Source: Amaricoccus macauensis
Lineage (GTDB): Bacteria; Pseudomonadota; Alphaproteobacteria; Rhodobacterales; Rhodobacteraceae
Length of the DNA stretch: 64,000 nt
Direction: 5' to 3'
Assembly: GCF_014201905.1 (NCBI RefSeq)
Contig: NZ_JACHFM010000003.1
Span: forward strand, 310,001-374,000
Below the pieces are notes generated by a model. That model was given only the letters and a program-made list of their open reading frames with translations. It had not been told where the DNA came from and searched no databases. A program made the translations under genes and the position numbers. Shown here one piece after another: positions 1 to 8,232 of this stretch. The first letter of the stretch is position 1; each line of letters opens with the position of its first letter.

Positions 1-312
1 ATTGTGGCTCTGGCCATCGCCAGGGCGGGGTCGGCCGAACCGGCAGCGATCAAGGCGGCGATCCCGCAGGTCGTCGCCGCCGACGGGGAACCGATCCACG
101 CCGGCAAGGACGAGTTCGCAAAGGCCCTGAAGCTGATCGCCGAAGGCAAGCCGATCCGCTACGAAGGGGTGATCGGGCCGGTGTCATTCGACAAGAACGG
201 CGACATCATCGGGCCCTTCCGCCTGTGGCAGATCCAGAACGGCGAAGTGACCACGGTGGGCGAGATGAGCGCCGACGAGGTCGCGAAGATCAAGGCCGGC
301 CTCGACGGCTGA
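1..312 (+). CDS. Branched-chain amino acid/amide-type ABC substrate-binding protein, C-terminal part
   Basis: The reading frame is open from the first base of the window and stops at 312, so only about the last 103 residues are present. The sequence has the typical tail of periplasmic Leu/Ile/Val- or amide-binding proteins (Peripla_BP_6): an alternation of LIAEGKPIRYEGVIGPVSFD, a beta strand with FRLWQIQNGE, and a closing helix. By family it would be a periplasmic ligand receptor for an ABC importer whose other genes lie upstream, outside the window. The ligand cannot be told from this fragment. A hairpin follows the stop codon, suggesting it is the last gene of its transcript. Confidence 0.8.
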   Translation: MVALAIARAGSAEPAAIKAAIPQVVAADGEPIHAGKDEFAKALKLIAEGKPIRYEGVIGPVSFDKNGDIIGPFRLWQIQNGEVTTVGEMSADEVAKIKAGLDG

Positions 313-332
313 ACCTGCCAGACATGACAGTC

Positions 333-362
333 GACGGCCGGGACTCGCGCCTCCCGGCCGTC
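333..362 (+). terminator. Hairpin after binding-protein gene
   Basis: An 11-bp perfect inverted repeat (GACGGCCGGGA / TCCCGGCCGTC) with an 8-base loop starts about 20 bases after the stop codon at 312. No T tract follows, so it could be a weak terminator or an mRNA-stabilising hairpin. Confidence 0.55.
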
Positions 363-442
363 GCACGCGCCGTTCGGCGCCGGGCCGAAGTCTTGCTCCC
401 GTCGACGCTTGCGCTGCACCAGAGATCGCCGCGGAGGACGCC

Positions 443-1429
443 TCAGCGGCGGGATCGCCGCTGCGTCCAATTCAGCCGCCACCATCCCCATGCCCCGGCA
501 AGCTCCCCCCGCAGCGTGGTTGGCCGGCGAAAAACACGGTATGGTAGCTCAAGCCAGCCGCGCACGCCCGCCAGACGCGTACCGGATTGCGAGATGAGCT
601 TCATGTGATACGCTCCCCGACCGAGGTCGTAGGAGGAGTGCACAGTCCTAGCCTCGGCCAGATCGCGTCTGTGGTCATGCTGGACCACCACTTCCGGGAC
701 GTAGCGACCAGCCCATCCAGCAGCGCTTGCGCGGGCAGCGGCATCGCAGTCCTCAGCCGGAAAGCGTGCGCCGCTCCCAAACTCCAGGTCAAACCCCCCG
801 ATCGCTTCAAGAACCTCTCGCCGGAACGCCATGTTCGCTCCGAGCACCCGCCCCGTTCGTACATAGCCATATGGACGAAGCTCGTAGGGCTCACTCCGCT
901 CATTGATAGCGGTGCGGGCAAAACGCGGATCGTATTGCTGAACCTTGCCTGTCAGATAGCCGAGCCGCGGTTCGTCAAATGCTGCCACCAAATGTGCGGC
1001 GTATCCGGGCGTCACATAGCAGTCATCGTCAGTAAAGGCGATTATCCTTCCCGAAGAAGCCGCCATCCCCCGATTCCGCGCTCGGCTCAGGCCCGGCAAG
1101 GGCTCATTGACGGAAATGACCCGAAACGAAACTCTCGCCCGAAATTCTTCAATAACATCAACTGTATGATCGCGTGACCCATTATTGACAATGACAACCT
1201 CCCATTCCGGGGGAAGGGAAACTGTCTCCAGCGCAGAGAGACACCGAGCGAGGACATCACATCGATCACGGCTGCATATGACGAGGCTTGCCACCACGTT
1301 GGGTTGCGCTCCCGATCCACCATCCGGCACGACAGTTGGTGACTTCGATACTGATTGCCGGTCCGCCGACAGGTCCGTCGGTCGCGATGGCTTCATGCCA
1401 ATTGTCTCAGTCACCAAGTCCGCCACCAC
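443..1429 (-). CDS. Family 2 glycosyltransferase
   Basis: A 328-residue GT2-type (GT-A fold) glycosyltransferase that should transfer a sugar from a nucleotide-sugar donor. Visible landmarks are the N-terminal strand VASLVICSRDR, the nucleotide-binding VIVNNGSRDHT segment, the metal-binding TDDD motif near residue 133, and a C-terminal acidic AEDCD motif typical of the catalytic-base region. It has no clear membrane segments, so it is probably cytosolic or membrane-associated. The start at 1429 is GTG; an ATG at 1396 gives a protein 11 residues shorter and is an equal alternative, since the catalytic domain begins only about 45 residues in. The acceptor is unknown. It lies just outside the island-like region and faces the binding-protein gene convergently. 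Confidence 0.8.
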   Translation of the reverse strand: MVADLVTETIGMKPSRPTDLSADRQSVSKSPTVVPDGGSGAQPNVVASLVICSRDRCDVLARCLSALETVSLPPEWEVVIVNNGSRDHTVDVIEEFRARVSFRVISVNEPLPGLSRARNRGMAASSGRIIAFTDDDCYVTPGYAAHLVAAFDEPRLGYLTGKVQQYDPRFARTAINERSEPYELRPYGYVRTGRVLGANMAFRREVLEAIGGFDLEFGSGARFPAEDCDAAARASAAGWAGRYVPEVVVQHDHRRDLAEARTVHSSYDLGRGAYHMKLISQSGTRLAGVRGWLELPYRVFRRPTTLRGELAGAWGWWRLNWTQRRSRR

Positions 1430-1982
1430 TGATGCCGTCTGTCAGCGCCGAACCCCGCTCGATCCCTGGCGAACTCTGCCCGACCGTACGAGACCTGGCA
1501 TCCAAGCCGGTGTGGCAAAAGTCGTGGGACAAGAGCGCGCGCCCAAGAACCAAATACCACACTTCCATGGAACCATTCCTGCCGAGGTCGTTCCATCGTC
1601 AGAGTTCCTGTCCGGTAGCGCACGCTCGCAATGCCACCTATCCGAACGCCGCCGAGGTGTCCACTTGGCCTCCCTGAGACGGCCCCCACTGCCCCTCGGT
1701 CAGGCAGAAGGCGCCGCGACCCCGCGCTGGTGAACACGGTCAAAGGGCGCATCAATCATGACGATGTCGCCGCGGGTAAACCACCGAGACCGCTCCGGCA
1801 AGCCCGTCTGAGGCGCCCGCCTCTCGACGGACGAAGTGTTTGTCGCACGGGACGGTGGCGCATACGATTCGGGACCACGGTCCGGCGTGACCTGATGCGG
1901 AAGCGCAAGTCCGGCGAGCCCCGGCCGATCGCCATCGTTGGGGCGGCTCGTGCGCGCCCTGGCCGTCGAAATCTTTCAGCAA
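1430..1982. other. Intergenic stretch, no convincing gene
   Basis: Open frames exist on both strands, but their translations are Arg/Pro-rich and show no recognisable family. A minus-strand frame ending near 1411 overlaps the glycosyltransferase start and was not accepted. The stretch ends at the repeat that copies the tRNA-Gln 3' end. Confidence 0.5.
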
Positions 1983-2014
1983 GTCAGCGGAAAGCATGGC
2001 TGGGGCGGGAGGAT
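1983..2014 (+). repeat. attachment-site-like copy of the tRNA-Gln 3' end (left)
   Basis: This 32-bp segment begins GTCAGCGGAAAGC and continues into TGGCTGGGGCGGGAGGAT, which is the complement of the tRNA-Gln T-arm and acceptor 3' end including CCA. It matches 40485-40516 in the same orientation with one mismatch (A at 1996, T at 40498). The rest of the tRNA is absent here. An A+T-rich tract (about 2021-2075) follows immediately, unlike the surrounding sequence. Confidence 0.65.
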
Positions 2015-2641
2015 GCACGGATAAATCACTGATTTAATTATCTTTTACGATATAGATTTAGAACATGGGTGCGACAAGAAGATGCGGAAACCCACGGTGG
2101 CTGGCATCGATCGACAAGCCGCTCACCGGCCTCGAGCCCGACGAACGTCAGGCCGTTGCTGTGCGGCGCTACCGAACCGGAGCTTCACGCCCGTCAGGTC
2201 GTTTCGTAGGAGCCATCAGGCCGTATCGGCGGGCAAGATAGTCCATCGCGAGAGAACATGGTCGCCATTGCGTCCTCGAGGGGATGGGCAGACATTCGCT
2301 CGACGCCCCCTTTGAGCATCTCCTGCAGCGCAGCGGCATCTTCGGTCGTGTCGCCCATCGGCCAGAGCGCCGACCCCGGTCTCAGTGGGTCATCTCAGGC
2401 TGGAGTGCGCCGGCTCGGGCGCGGCCGGTGCGAGTTGCTGGCTGGTCCCGGCGGAGACCTGGTCACCGGCGTCGAAAAACACGCAAAGCGGGACATGCCG
2501 CTCGCCGGAGCGGCAACCCATCCGCTCGCTGCGAAAGTGACGCTCTGCAACCAGGTCACTGCGCTGCCGAAATTTTCAACACCGTTGACGGATGTATCGA
2601 CCTGCCGCAGTTTGTTCGGTAGCAGAACTAATAGGCCGGAA
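2015..2641. other. A+T-rich tract and upstream region of the ROK gene
   Basis: About 2021-2075 is markedly A+T-rich (for example TGATTTAATTATC), standing out in a high-GC window. The rest holds one short minus-strand frame (2194-2358, listed separately) and the presumed promoter of the ROK gene. No integrase or other complete gene is visible. Confidence 0.45.
2194..2358 (-). CDS. Short hypothetical protein or C-terminal gene remnant
   Basis: A 54-residue minus-strand frame from an ATG at 2358 reads MGDTTEDAAALQEMLKGGV and continues into an acidic/hydrophobic helix-like pattern, ending GSYETT. Composition and codon choice look like real protein rather than a shadow frame, but there is no clear ribosome-binding site and no family is recognised. 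It could be the tail of a gene destroyed when the island formed, since the frame upstream is closed by a stop only about a dozen codons before the ATG. Confidence 0.3.
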   Translation of the reverse strand: MGDTTEDAAALQEMLKGGVERMSAHPLEDAMATMFSRDGLSCPPIRPDGSYETT

Positions 2642-3859
2642 ATGAGTCGGGCGCTCCAGCTCTCCAGACAGTTCTCCAAGCGGGCCGTGATGGAGGCATT
2701 GCTTCAGCAAGCGCCGATCTCGCGCGCGTCGATCGCCAAGCAGACCGGTCTGTCGAAGCAGACCATCTCGGAGATCGTCCGGCACCTCGAGGACGCAGGC
2801 TGGGTCATCGAGACGGGTCGCACCAACGGGCAGGTCGGGCGCAGTGCCGTCACCTATGAGGTTGTGCCTGACGCGGCCTTCGTCGCCGCAGTCGACCTTG
2901 GCGGAACCAAGGTGCGGGTCGGGCTCACCGATCTTCGCGGTGCCATCGTTCGGGAGGCCACCGAGTTTACCCGCCCCGAGGGCGGACAGGTGGTTGTCGA
3001 GCAGATCGGGCGCCTCTGCCTGCAGGCCGCAGCCGCGGCGGGCGTCGGTCGCGAGCGCGTGCGCATCGCGGTCGTCGGGGTGCCTGGCGCCCCCGACCCG
3101 TCGAGCGGGCGCGTCCGGTTCGCACCCAACATCCCGGACTTCGACCGGATGGATGTGGCGGCGGCGCTCGAGGCCGTGCTCGAATGCGACGTGCTGCTCG
3201 AGAACGACGTGAACCTCGCGGTCCAGGGCGAGGTCTGGCAGGGCGCGGGCCAGGGGCTCGACACGCTCGCCTTCATCGCCCTCGGGACCGGCATCGGCGG
3301 CGGGCTGATCGTCGGGGGCGAACTCGTTCGCGGCGCGGACAACGCCGCCGGCGAACTCGGTTTCCTGCCGTTCGGCGCCGACCCTTTCGAGGCGGAGTCC
3401 CTGCGGACTGGCGCCTTCGAGCGGCTGGTCGCCTCCGCCGGGATCCGGGCGCGCTATCGGACGCTCACGGGCGGCACCGACGCACCCGGAATGACGGTGC
3501 CAGAGATCTTCTCCCGCGCCGGCGCGGGAGAGCCGGCCGCCACGCAGGTGATCGACGAGACCGCTTGCCTCCTCGCGCGCGGCGTCGCGGCCATCGCGGC
3601 CATCGCCAACCCCAGTCTCGTCGTGCTCGGCGGCTCGATCGGCAGCCGCCCGGAGATGACCGAGAGGGTGCGCGCGCTTCTTCCCGGGTGCATGTCCTCC
3701 CCCGTCGACGTCGCGGCGAGCCGGCTCGGTCCGCAGGCGGCGCTGATCGGGGCGGCGGCGATCGGACTCAGTCATCTGCACAACGCCCTTTTCGGCGCCG
3801 ACGCCCCGGAGGCGAAACTCTCGCTGCCGCCGCCGCGACAGGCAGGCAGCAAAGCATGA
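2642..3859 (+). CDS. ROK-family transcriptional regulator
   Basis: A 405-residue NagC/XylR-type protein. Residues 8-60 form a winged helix-turn-helix (RASIAKQTGLSKQTISEIVRHL), followed from residue 82 by the ROK sugar-kinase-like fold: phosphate-1 motif DLGGTK at 85-90, the ENDVNLA segment, and the phosphate-2 motif GTGIGGGLIVGG. It likely represses or activates the downstream transport operon in response to a sugar-like ligand. The start was set at 2642 because homology begins there; the frame is open further upstream but that part is not protein-like. The cysteine-rich zinc motif (CxCGxxGC) usual in ROK proteins is absent after GELGFLPFG. The stop overlaps the next start (ATGA). Confidence 0.85.
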   Translation: MSRALQLSRQFSKRAVMEALLQQAPISRASIAKQTGLSKQTISEIVRHLEDAGWVIETGRTNGQVGRSAVTYEVVPDAAFVAAVDLGGTKVRVGLTDLRGAIVREATEFTRPEGGQVVVEQIGRLCLQAAAAAGVGRERVRIAVVGVPGAPDPSSGRVRFAPNIPDFDRMDVAAALEAVLECDVLLENDVNLAVQGEVWQGAGQGLDTLAFIALGTGIGGGLIVGGELVRGADNAAGELGFLPFGADPFEAESLRTGAFERLVASAGIRARYRTLTGGTDAPGMTVPEIFSRAGAGEPAATQVIDETACLLARGVAAIAAIANPSLVVLGGSIGSRPEMTERVRALLPGCMSSPVDVAASRLGPQAALIGAAAIGLSHLHNALFGADAPEAKLSLPPPRQAGSKA

Positions 3860-5112
3860 GCACCGCGCTCGACAACCGTCTCGCCGCCGCCCTCGACGCG
3901 GAGGACGCGCTCGGCCTGCTGCGCGGTGCCATCGGTCACGAGAGCATTACCGGCAACGAGGCCGGGTTCGCGCATTTCCTCGCCGAGGAGATGCGGCGGC
4001 GGGGCCTCGGCGAGGTGCGGCTCGACGACTTCGTACCCGGCCGCCCGAACGTCCGGGGAGAACGGCGTGGTGCCGGCGGCGGGCCCCGGCTCCTCTTCAT
4101 CGGGCACACCGATACCGTGCACGTCGAGGGCTGGCGCGATTATTGGAAGGGGACGGCGCGCGAGGATCCCTTCGCCGCGCCGGTCATCGACGGTGCGGTC
4201 TGGGGGCGAGGCGCGGGTGATCTCAAGGCCGGGATCGCCGCGAGCCTCGCGGCGCTCGGTGTCCTCGACCGGGCAGGCGTCCGGCTCGCGGGGGACCTGG
4301 CCTACGCCTTCGTCGGCGACGAGGAGAGCGGGGAGCCGGGCACCGGCATTTCGGCCGGCGTGCGCGCCTATGCCGGCGAGATCGCGGCGGGCGCGGTATC
4401 GCGACCGGACTTCGTCGTCTACGTCGAGCCGACGCGGCTCGCGGTCTACGCGGCGCAGATGGGTTTCTTCATCGCCGAGATCACCGTTCGGGGCCGCTCG
4501 GCCTACTTCGGCGTTCCCGAACTCGGGCACGACGCCCTGAAAGCCACACACGCGATCATCAGTGCCCTCTGGGCGCATTCGGAGGAGATCGGCGCTCGGG
4601 CCGAGCACCCGCTCGTCGGTCGCGGCTTTCTTCTCGTCACCGGGATCGAGGGCGGCGGCTTCATCGCGGTGCCCGAGCGCTGCAAGCTGTCGCTGATCCG
4701 CAAGCTCCTGCCCGGCGAAAGCCTCGATGTCGCTTCCGCCGAACTCGAGGCGGTAGTGCGTGGTGCGATCGCTGATCCCGAGATCCGCGTGGAGATCGCC
4801 TACCCGGCTGGACGCGACCATCCGCTGGGCGGAACACCGGCGGAAACAGACCCCACGCTCGATCCGGTACGCCAGCTCTCGGCGGCGGTCTCAGGCGCCA
4901 TGCAAGGACGGGGTGGCATCGAAGGGGCGCCCTTCTGGTCGGAAGTGCCGTTCTTCACCGCGATCGGAGCGCCGGCGGTCTACTGCGCGCCTGGTGATAT
5001 CCGCAATTGCCACACTTTCGATGAGCATGTGGAGCTCGACGAGTTCCATGCGGGCGTCCTCGCCTTCGCGCGGTTCATCGCGAGCTACTGCGGTGTGGTC
5101 GAAGGGTCATGA
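3856..5112 (+). CDS. M20-family metallopeptidase/deacylase
   Basis: A 418-residue cytosolic enzyme of the M20 amidohydrolase superfamily, which hydrolyses amide bonds of N-acyl amino acids or small peptides with two metal ions. Visible are the GHTDTVH motif (His84, Asp86), the bridging aspartate in GRGAGDLKAG (Asp122), and the catalytic glutamate pair in VGDEESG (156-157), with a later NCHTFDEH segment that can supply the last histidine. The gene overlaps the ROK stop codon by four bases and is followed after 18 bases by the first binding protein, so it belongs to this operon. It probably processes the imported compound. The exact substrate is not readable from sequence. Confidence 0.8.
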   Translation: MSTALDNRLAAALDAEDALGLLRGAIGHESITGNEAGFAHFLAEEMRRRGLGEVRLDDFVPGRPNVRGERRGAGGGPRLLFIGHTDTVHVEGWRDYWKGTAREDPFAAPVIDGAVWGRGAGDLKAGIAASLAALGVLDRAGVRLAGDLAYAFVGDEESGEPGTGISAGVRAYAGEIAAGAVSRPDFVVYVEPTRLAVYAAQMGFFIAEITVRGRSAYFGVPELGHDALKATHAIISALWAHSEEIGARAEHPLVGRGFLLVTGIEGGGFIAVPERCKLSLIRKLLPGESLDVASAELEAVVRGAIADPEIRVEIAYPAGRDHPLGGTPAETDPTLDPVRQLSAAVSGAMQGRGGIEGAPFWSEVPFFTAIGAPAVYCAPGDIRNCHTFDEHVELDEFHAGVLAFARFIASYCGVVEGS

Positions 5113-5130
5113 CAACAGGGAGACAGCACG

Positions 5131-6183
5131 ATGCGACGGAACCTCCTCGGATGCGCCCTTGCGGCGCTGATGCTCGCCGGACCAGCCTGGCCGCAGACGG
5201 TCGGTCCGGGCGGCGAGAGCGCCACACCTTCCTCGGCAATCACCCTCTCCGACGCCGACCTTGCAGCCCTGAAGGACAAGGGGCACAAGGCGGCACTGCT
5301 CTGGCACACCTCGTCAGACTTCGTGAATGCAGTCACCTCCGGCGCCACCGATGAATTTGCCCGGGCCGACATCCCCGTCGTCGTCACAACCGACGCCGGA
5401 TTCGACGCCGCCAAGCAGCGCTCTGACATCGAAACCGCCCTCGCCGCCGGCCCCGACGTGGTGCTTGCACTGCCGCTCGACCCGGTGACCTCCGCCGAGG
5501 CGTTCCGCGAGGCCGCTGGCGCAGGTGTGAAGCTCGTGTTCCTTTCGAACGTACCAGCCGACTACAAGCAGGGCACCGACTATGTCGCGGTCGTCACCGA
5601 CGATCTCTTCCAGATGGGCAAGCAGGCCGCCGACGTGCTGGCCGAGGCGCTCGGAAAGAAAGGCAAGATCGGCTGGATTTTCCACGACGCGACCTACTAC
5701 GTGACGAACCAGCGCGACAACGCCTTCAAGACGACGATCGAGCAGGACTATCCCGACATGCAGATCGCTGCCGAGGCGGGGATCGCCGATCCCGCGCGGG
5801 CTGAAGAGATCGCCAGTGCGATGCTGCTCAAGAACCCCGACCTCGACGGCATCTATGTGACCTGGGCCGAGCCCGCCGACGGTGTTCTCGCGGCCCTCCG
5901 GGCCGCCGGCAACACCCACACGAAAGTGGTGACGCTGGATCTCTCCGAGCCGGTTGCCCTCGACATGATGAAGGGCGGCAACGTCGTCGGACTCGTCGCC
6001 GACGAAGCCTACGAACTCGGCCGTGCGATGGCCGCAACCGGGATGAAGGCGCTCCTCGGCGAACCGAGCCCACCCTTCATCGTCGCGCCGGCCCTGGCGG
6101 TGACCAGGAAGAACGTCGCCGATGGCTGGCAGAAGTCGCTGCACCGCGATGCTCCGCAGTCAATCCTCGACGCCGCGAAATGA
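5131..6183 (+). CDS. Sugar-type ABC substrate-binding protein, copy 1
   Basis: A 350-residue periplasmic receptor of the ribose/galactose-binding family (Peripla_BP_4). It starts with a signal peptide (RRNLLGCALAALMLAGPAWPQ). The core contains the typical strand-loop pattern, including an ALPLDPVTS strand, DDLFQMGKQAADVL and the PDLDGIYVTWAEPADGVLAAL region. It would deliver a ligand to the RbsC-like permease encoded downstream. It is a close paralog of the next gene, by eye roughly 60 percent identical, most strongly in the C-terminal two thirds. An AGGGAGA ribosome-binding sequence precedes the ATG. Confidence 0.85.
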   Translation: MRRNLLGCALAALMLAGPAWPQTVGPGGESATPSSAITLSDADLAALKDKGHKAALLWHTSSDFVNAVTSGATDEFARADIPVVVTTDAGFDAAKQRSDIETALAAGPDVVLALPLDPVTSAEAFREAAGAGVKLVFLSNVPADYKQGTDYVAVVTDDLFQMGKQAADVLAEALGKKGKIGWIFHDATYYVTNQRDNAFKTTIEQDYPDMQIAAEAGIADPARAEEIASAMLLKNPDLDGIYVTWAEPADGVLAALRAAGNTHTKVVTLDLSEPVALDMMKGGNVVGLVADEAYELGRAMAATGMKALLGEPSPPFIVAPALAVTRKNVADGWQKSLHRDAPQSILDAAK

Positions 6184-6194
6184 CGGAGGCCAAG

Positions 6195-7250
6195 ATGCGC
6201 ACCCTTGTCGCCCTGCTGACCGCTTCCATCCTCGCCGCGCCAGCGCTCGCGGTCGAGGGCATCACCACCGGCCCGAACGGCGAGACGGCCACGCCTGCCG
6301 CCGATCTCATCCTCTCGCCGGACGAAGTGGCGACGATCCGGCAGGGCCACCACACCGCCGCGCTCGCATGGCACGAGATGAGCGAGTACACCCGCGCCGT
6401 CGATCGCGGCGCGCGCGACGCGTTCGCCGATCTCGGGATCGAGGTGGTAGCGCAGACCGACGCTGGCTTCGATGCCGCCCGGCAGAAGGCCGACGTCGAG
6501 ACGGTGCTCGCAAAGCACCCGTCGATCATCCTGTCGCTCCCGGTCGATCCGGCGACGGCGGCACCGGTCTTCCAGCCGGCGGTCGATGCCGGTGTGAAGC
6601 TCGCGTTCGTCGACAACTCGCCGGCGGGATTTGTGCACGGGCGGGACTACGCTGCCGTCGTCTCGGACGACCTCTTCCAGATGGGCAAGAAGGCTGCCGA
6701 CGCCATGGCGGCCGTGCTCGGCGGCAAGGGCAAGCTCGGCTACATCTATCACGATGCCGACTTCTACGTGACGAACCAGCGTGACGGTGCCTTCAAGGCG
6801 ACGATCGAAGCCGACTTTCCCGACATGGAGATCGTCGCGGAGCAGGGAATGGCCGATCCGGCGCGGAGCGAGGAGATCGCGCAGGCGCTCCTCACCCAGA
6901 ACCCCGATCTCGACGGCATCTACGTCACCTGGGCCGAGCCCGCGCTCAGCGTCCTCGCGGCGCTGAAAGCCGCCGGCAATTCGCACACGAAGATCGTGAC
7001 CCTCGATCTCAACGAACCCGCCGCGCTCGACATGGCGACCGGCGGAAACTTCGCGGCGATTGTCGCGGACGAAGCGTACGACATTGGCCAAACCGCCGCC
7101 CGCGCCTCGGCCGCCGCGCTGCTCGGCAAGGCCGCGCCCCCCTTTCTCGTCGTCGACTCGCTCGCGGTAACCCGGGACAACATCGCCGAGGGCTGGCAAC
7201 GCTCGCTTCATACCGATGCGCCCGTGAGCGTCCTCGAGGCTGCGAAGTAG
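6195..7250 (+). CDS. Sugar-type ABC substrate-binding protein, copy 2
   Basis: A 351-residue paralog of the preceding gene with its own signal peptide (RTLVALLTASILAAPALA). The ATG at 6195 was chosen because a GGAGG ribosome-binding site lies at 6185-6189; an in-frame ATG at 6180 overlaps the previous stop and would add five residues. It keeps the same YVTNQRD, NPDLDGIYVTWAEP and LAVTRDNIAEGWQ segments as copy 1, while the N-terminal ligand-facing half differs more. Two receptors for one permease suggest related ligands or a recent duplication that is diverging. The permease gene follows after two bases. Confidence 0.85.
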   Translation: MRTLVALLTASILAAPALAVEGITTGPNGETATPAADLILSPDEVATIRQGHHTAALAWHEMSEYTRAVDRGARDAFADLGIEVVAQTDAGFDAARQKADVETVLAKHPSIILSLPVDPATAAPVFQPAVDAGVKLAFVDNSPAGFVHGRDYAAVVSDDLFQMGKKAADAMAAVLGGKGKLGYIYHDADFYVTNQRDGAFKATIEADFPDMEIVAEQGMADPARSEEIAQALLTQNPDLDGIYVTWAEPALSVLAALKAAGNSHTKIVTLDLNEPAALDMATGGNFAAIVADEAYDIGQTAARASAAALLGKAAPPFLVVDSLAVTRDNIAEGWQRSLHTDAPVSVLEAAK

Positions 7251-7252
7251 CA

Positions 7253-8221
7253 ATGTCGGGGACCGTTCAGGACACCCGCCGGAACCCCGCGCGGCGTATC
7301 GACTGGCAGCAGCACGTGGTCTATCTCGGCTTTCTCGCGATCTTCGTGTTCTTCGCGGTGGTGCTGCGCGACACCGGCTTCCTGACGGTCCGCAACCTCT
7401 CGAACATCGTGCTGCAGACGGCGCCGGTCACCATCATGGCGATCGGCCTCGTGTTTGTCCTGTCGGCGGGAGAGATCGATCTCTCGGTCGGCTCCACCGT
7501 CGCGGTCTCGGCCCTCTCGGCCGCGGTCGCCCTCAACGGCTGGGGGCTGGTTCCCGGGGTGCTTGCGGGACTTGGCGCGGGACTTCTGATCGGTGCCTTC
7601 AACGGTGCGCTCGTGGCCTGGTTGCGCCTGCCCTCCTTCCTCGTCACGCTCGCGACCATGGGGCTCTTCGCCGGCGTCGCGCGGTCCTTGACCGATCTGC
7701 GCTCGATCCCGGTGACGAACGGCGCCTTTACCGGCTTCTTCGGCTCCGGGACGCTCTTCGGCATTCCCTCGCTCGTGCTTTGGACGGTCGCAGCCGTGGC
7801 GTTCGGGCATCTCGCCTTCCGCGAGACCCGCTTCGGCGCCCACGTTCTCGCCACAGGCGACAATCCGAGGGCGGCGCTGGTGTCAGGTATCCGGGTGCCG
7901 CGTGTCCGCCTGGCCGTGCTGACGCTGAGCGGAGGGCTCGCCGGGCTCGCCGGGCTCCTCTACGCCGGTCGGCTGCAAGCTGCGAAGTACACGCTCGGCG
8001 AGACCGACCTCATGACGGTGATCGCCGCGACCATCGTCGGCGGGACCCTTCTGAATGGCGGGAAGGGTTCGATCGTCGGAGCCCTCGTCGGCTCGCTCAT
8101 GATGGGCATGCTCAACAACGGGCTGATCCTGATGGGGCTGTCGGTCTCCGACCAGATGATCGTGCGCGGCTTCATCATCCTCGTCGCGGTGGCGTTGTCG
8201 CTCCGCGAGAAGGCAAGCTGA
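7253..8221 (+). CDS. Sugar-type ABC transporter permease (RbsC-like)
   Basis: A 322-residue inner-membrane permease of the BPD_transp_2/AraH family. It has about eight to ten hydrophobic segments and the conserved GEIDLSVGS motif near residues 78-86, characteristic of ribose-type permeases, plus the C-terminal GGTLLNGGKGSIVGALVG segment. It should form a homodimeric channel with the ATPase encoded at 9420. It starts two bases after the second binding protein. The partner ATPase is separated from it by the YhfX-like gene, which is an unusual gene order for this transporter family. Confidence 0.88.
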   Translation: MSGTVQDTRRNPARRIDWQQHVVYLGFLAIFVFFAVVLRDTGFLTVRNLSNIVLQTAPVTIMAIGLVFVLSAGEIDLSVGSTVAVSALSAAVALNGWGLVPGVLAGLGAGLLIGAFNGALVAWLRLPSFLVTLATMGLFAGVARSLTDLRSIPVTNGAFTGFFGSGTLFGIPSLVLWTVAAVAFGHLAFRETRFGAHVLATGDNPRAALVSGIRVPRVRLAVLTLSGGLAGLAGLLYAGRLQAAKYTLGETDLMTVIAATIVGGTLLNGGKGSIVGALVGSLMMGMLNNGLILMGLSVSDQMIVRGFIILVAVALSLREKAS

Positions 8222-8232
8222 GGAGAGAACCA

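Noticed and set aside
1411-1755. Minus-strand frame of about 114 codons upstream of the glycosyltransferase
   Set aside because: Composition is Arg/Gly-rich, no motif is recognised and it overlaps the glycosyltransferase start in another frame.
2064-2240. 58-codon plus-strand frame starting after the A+T-rich tract
   Set aside because: Basic, low-complexity translation with no ribosome-binding site; the opposite-strand frame at 2194-2358 looks more protein-like.
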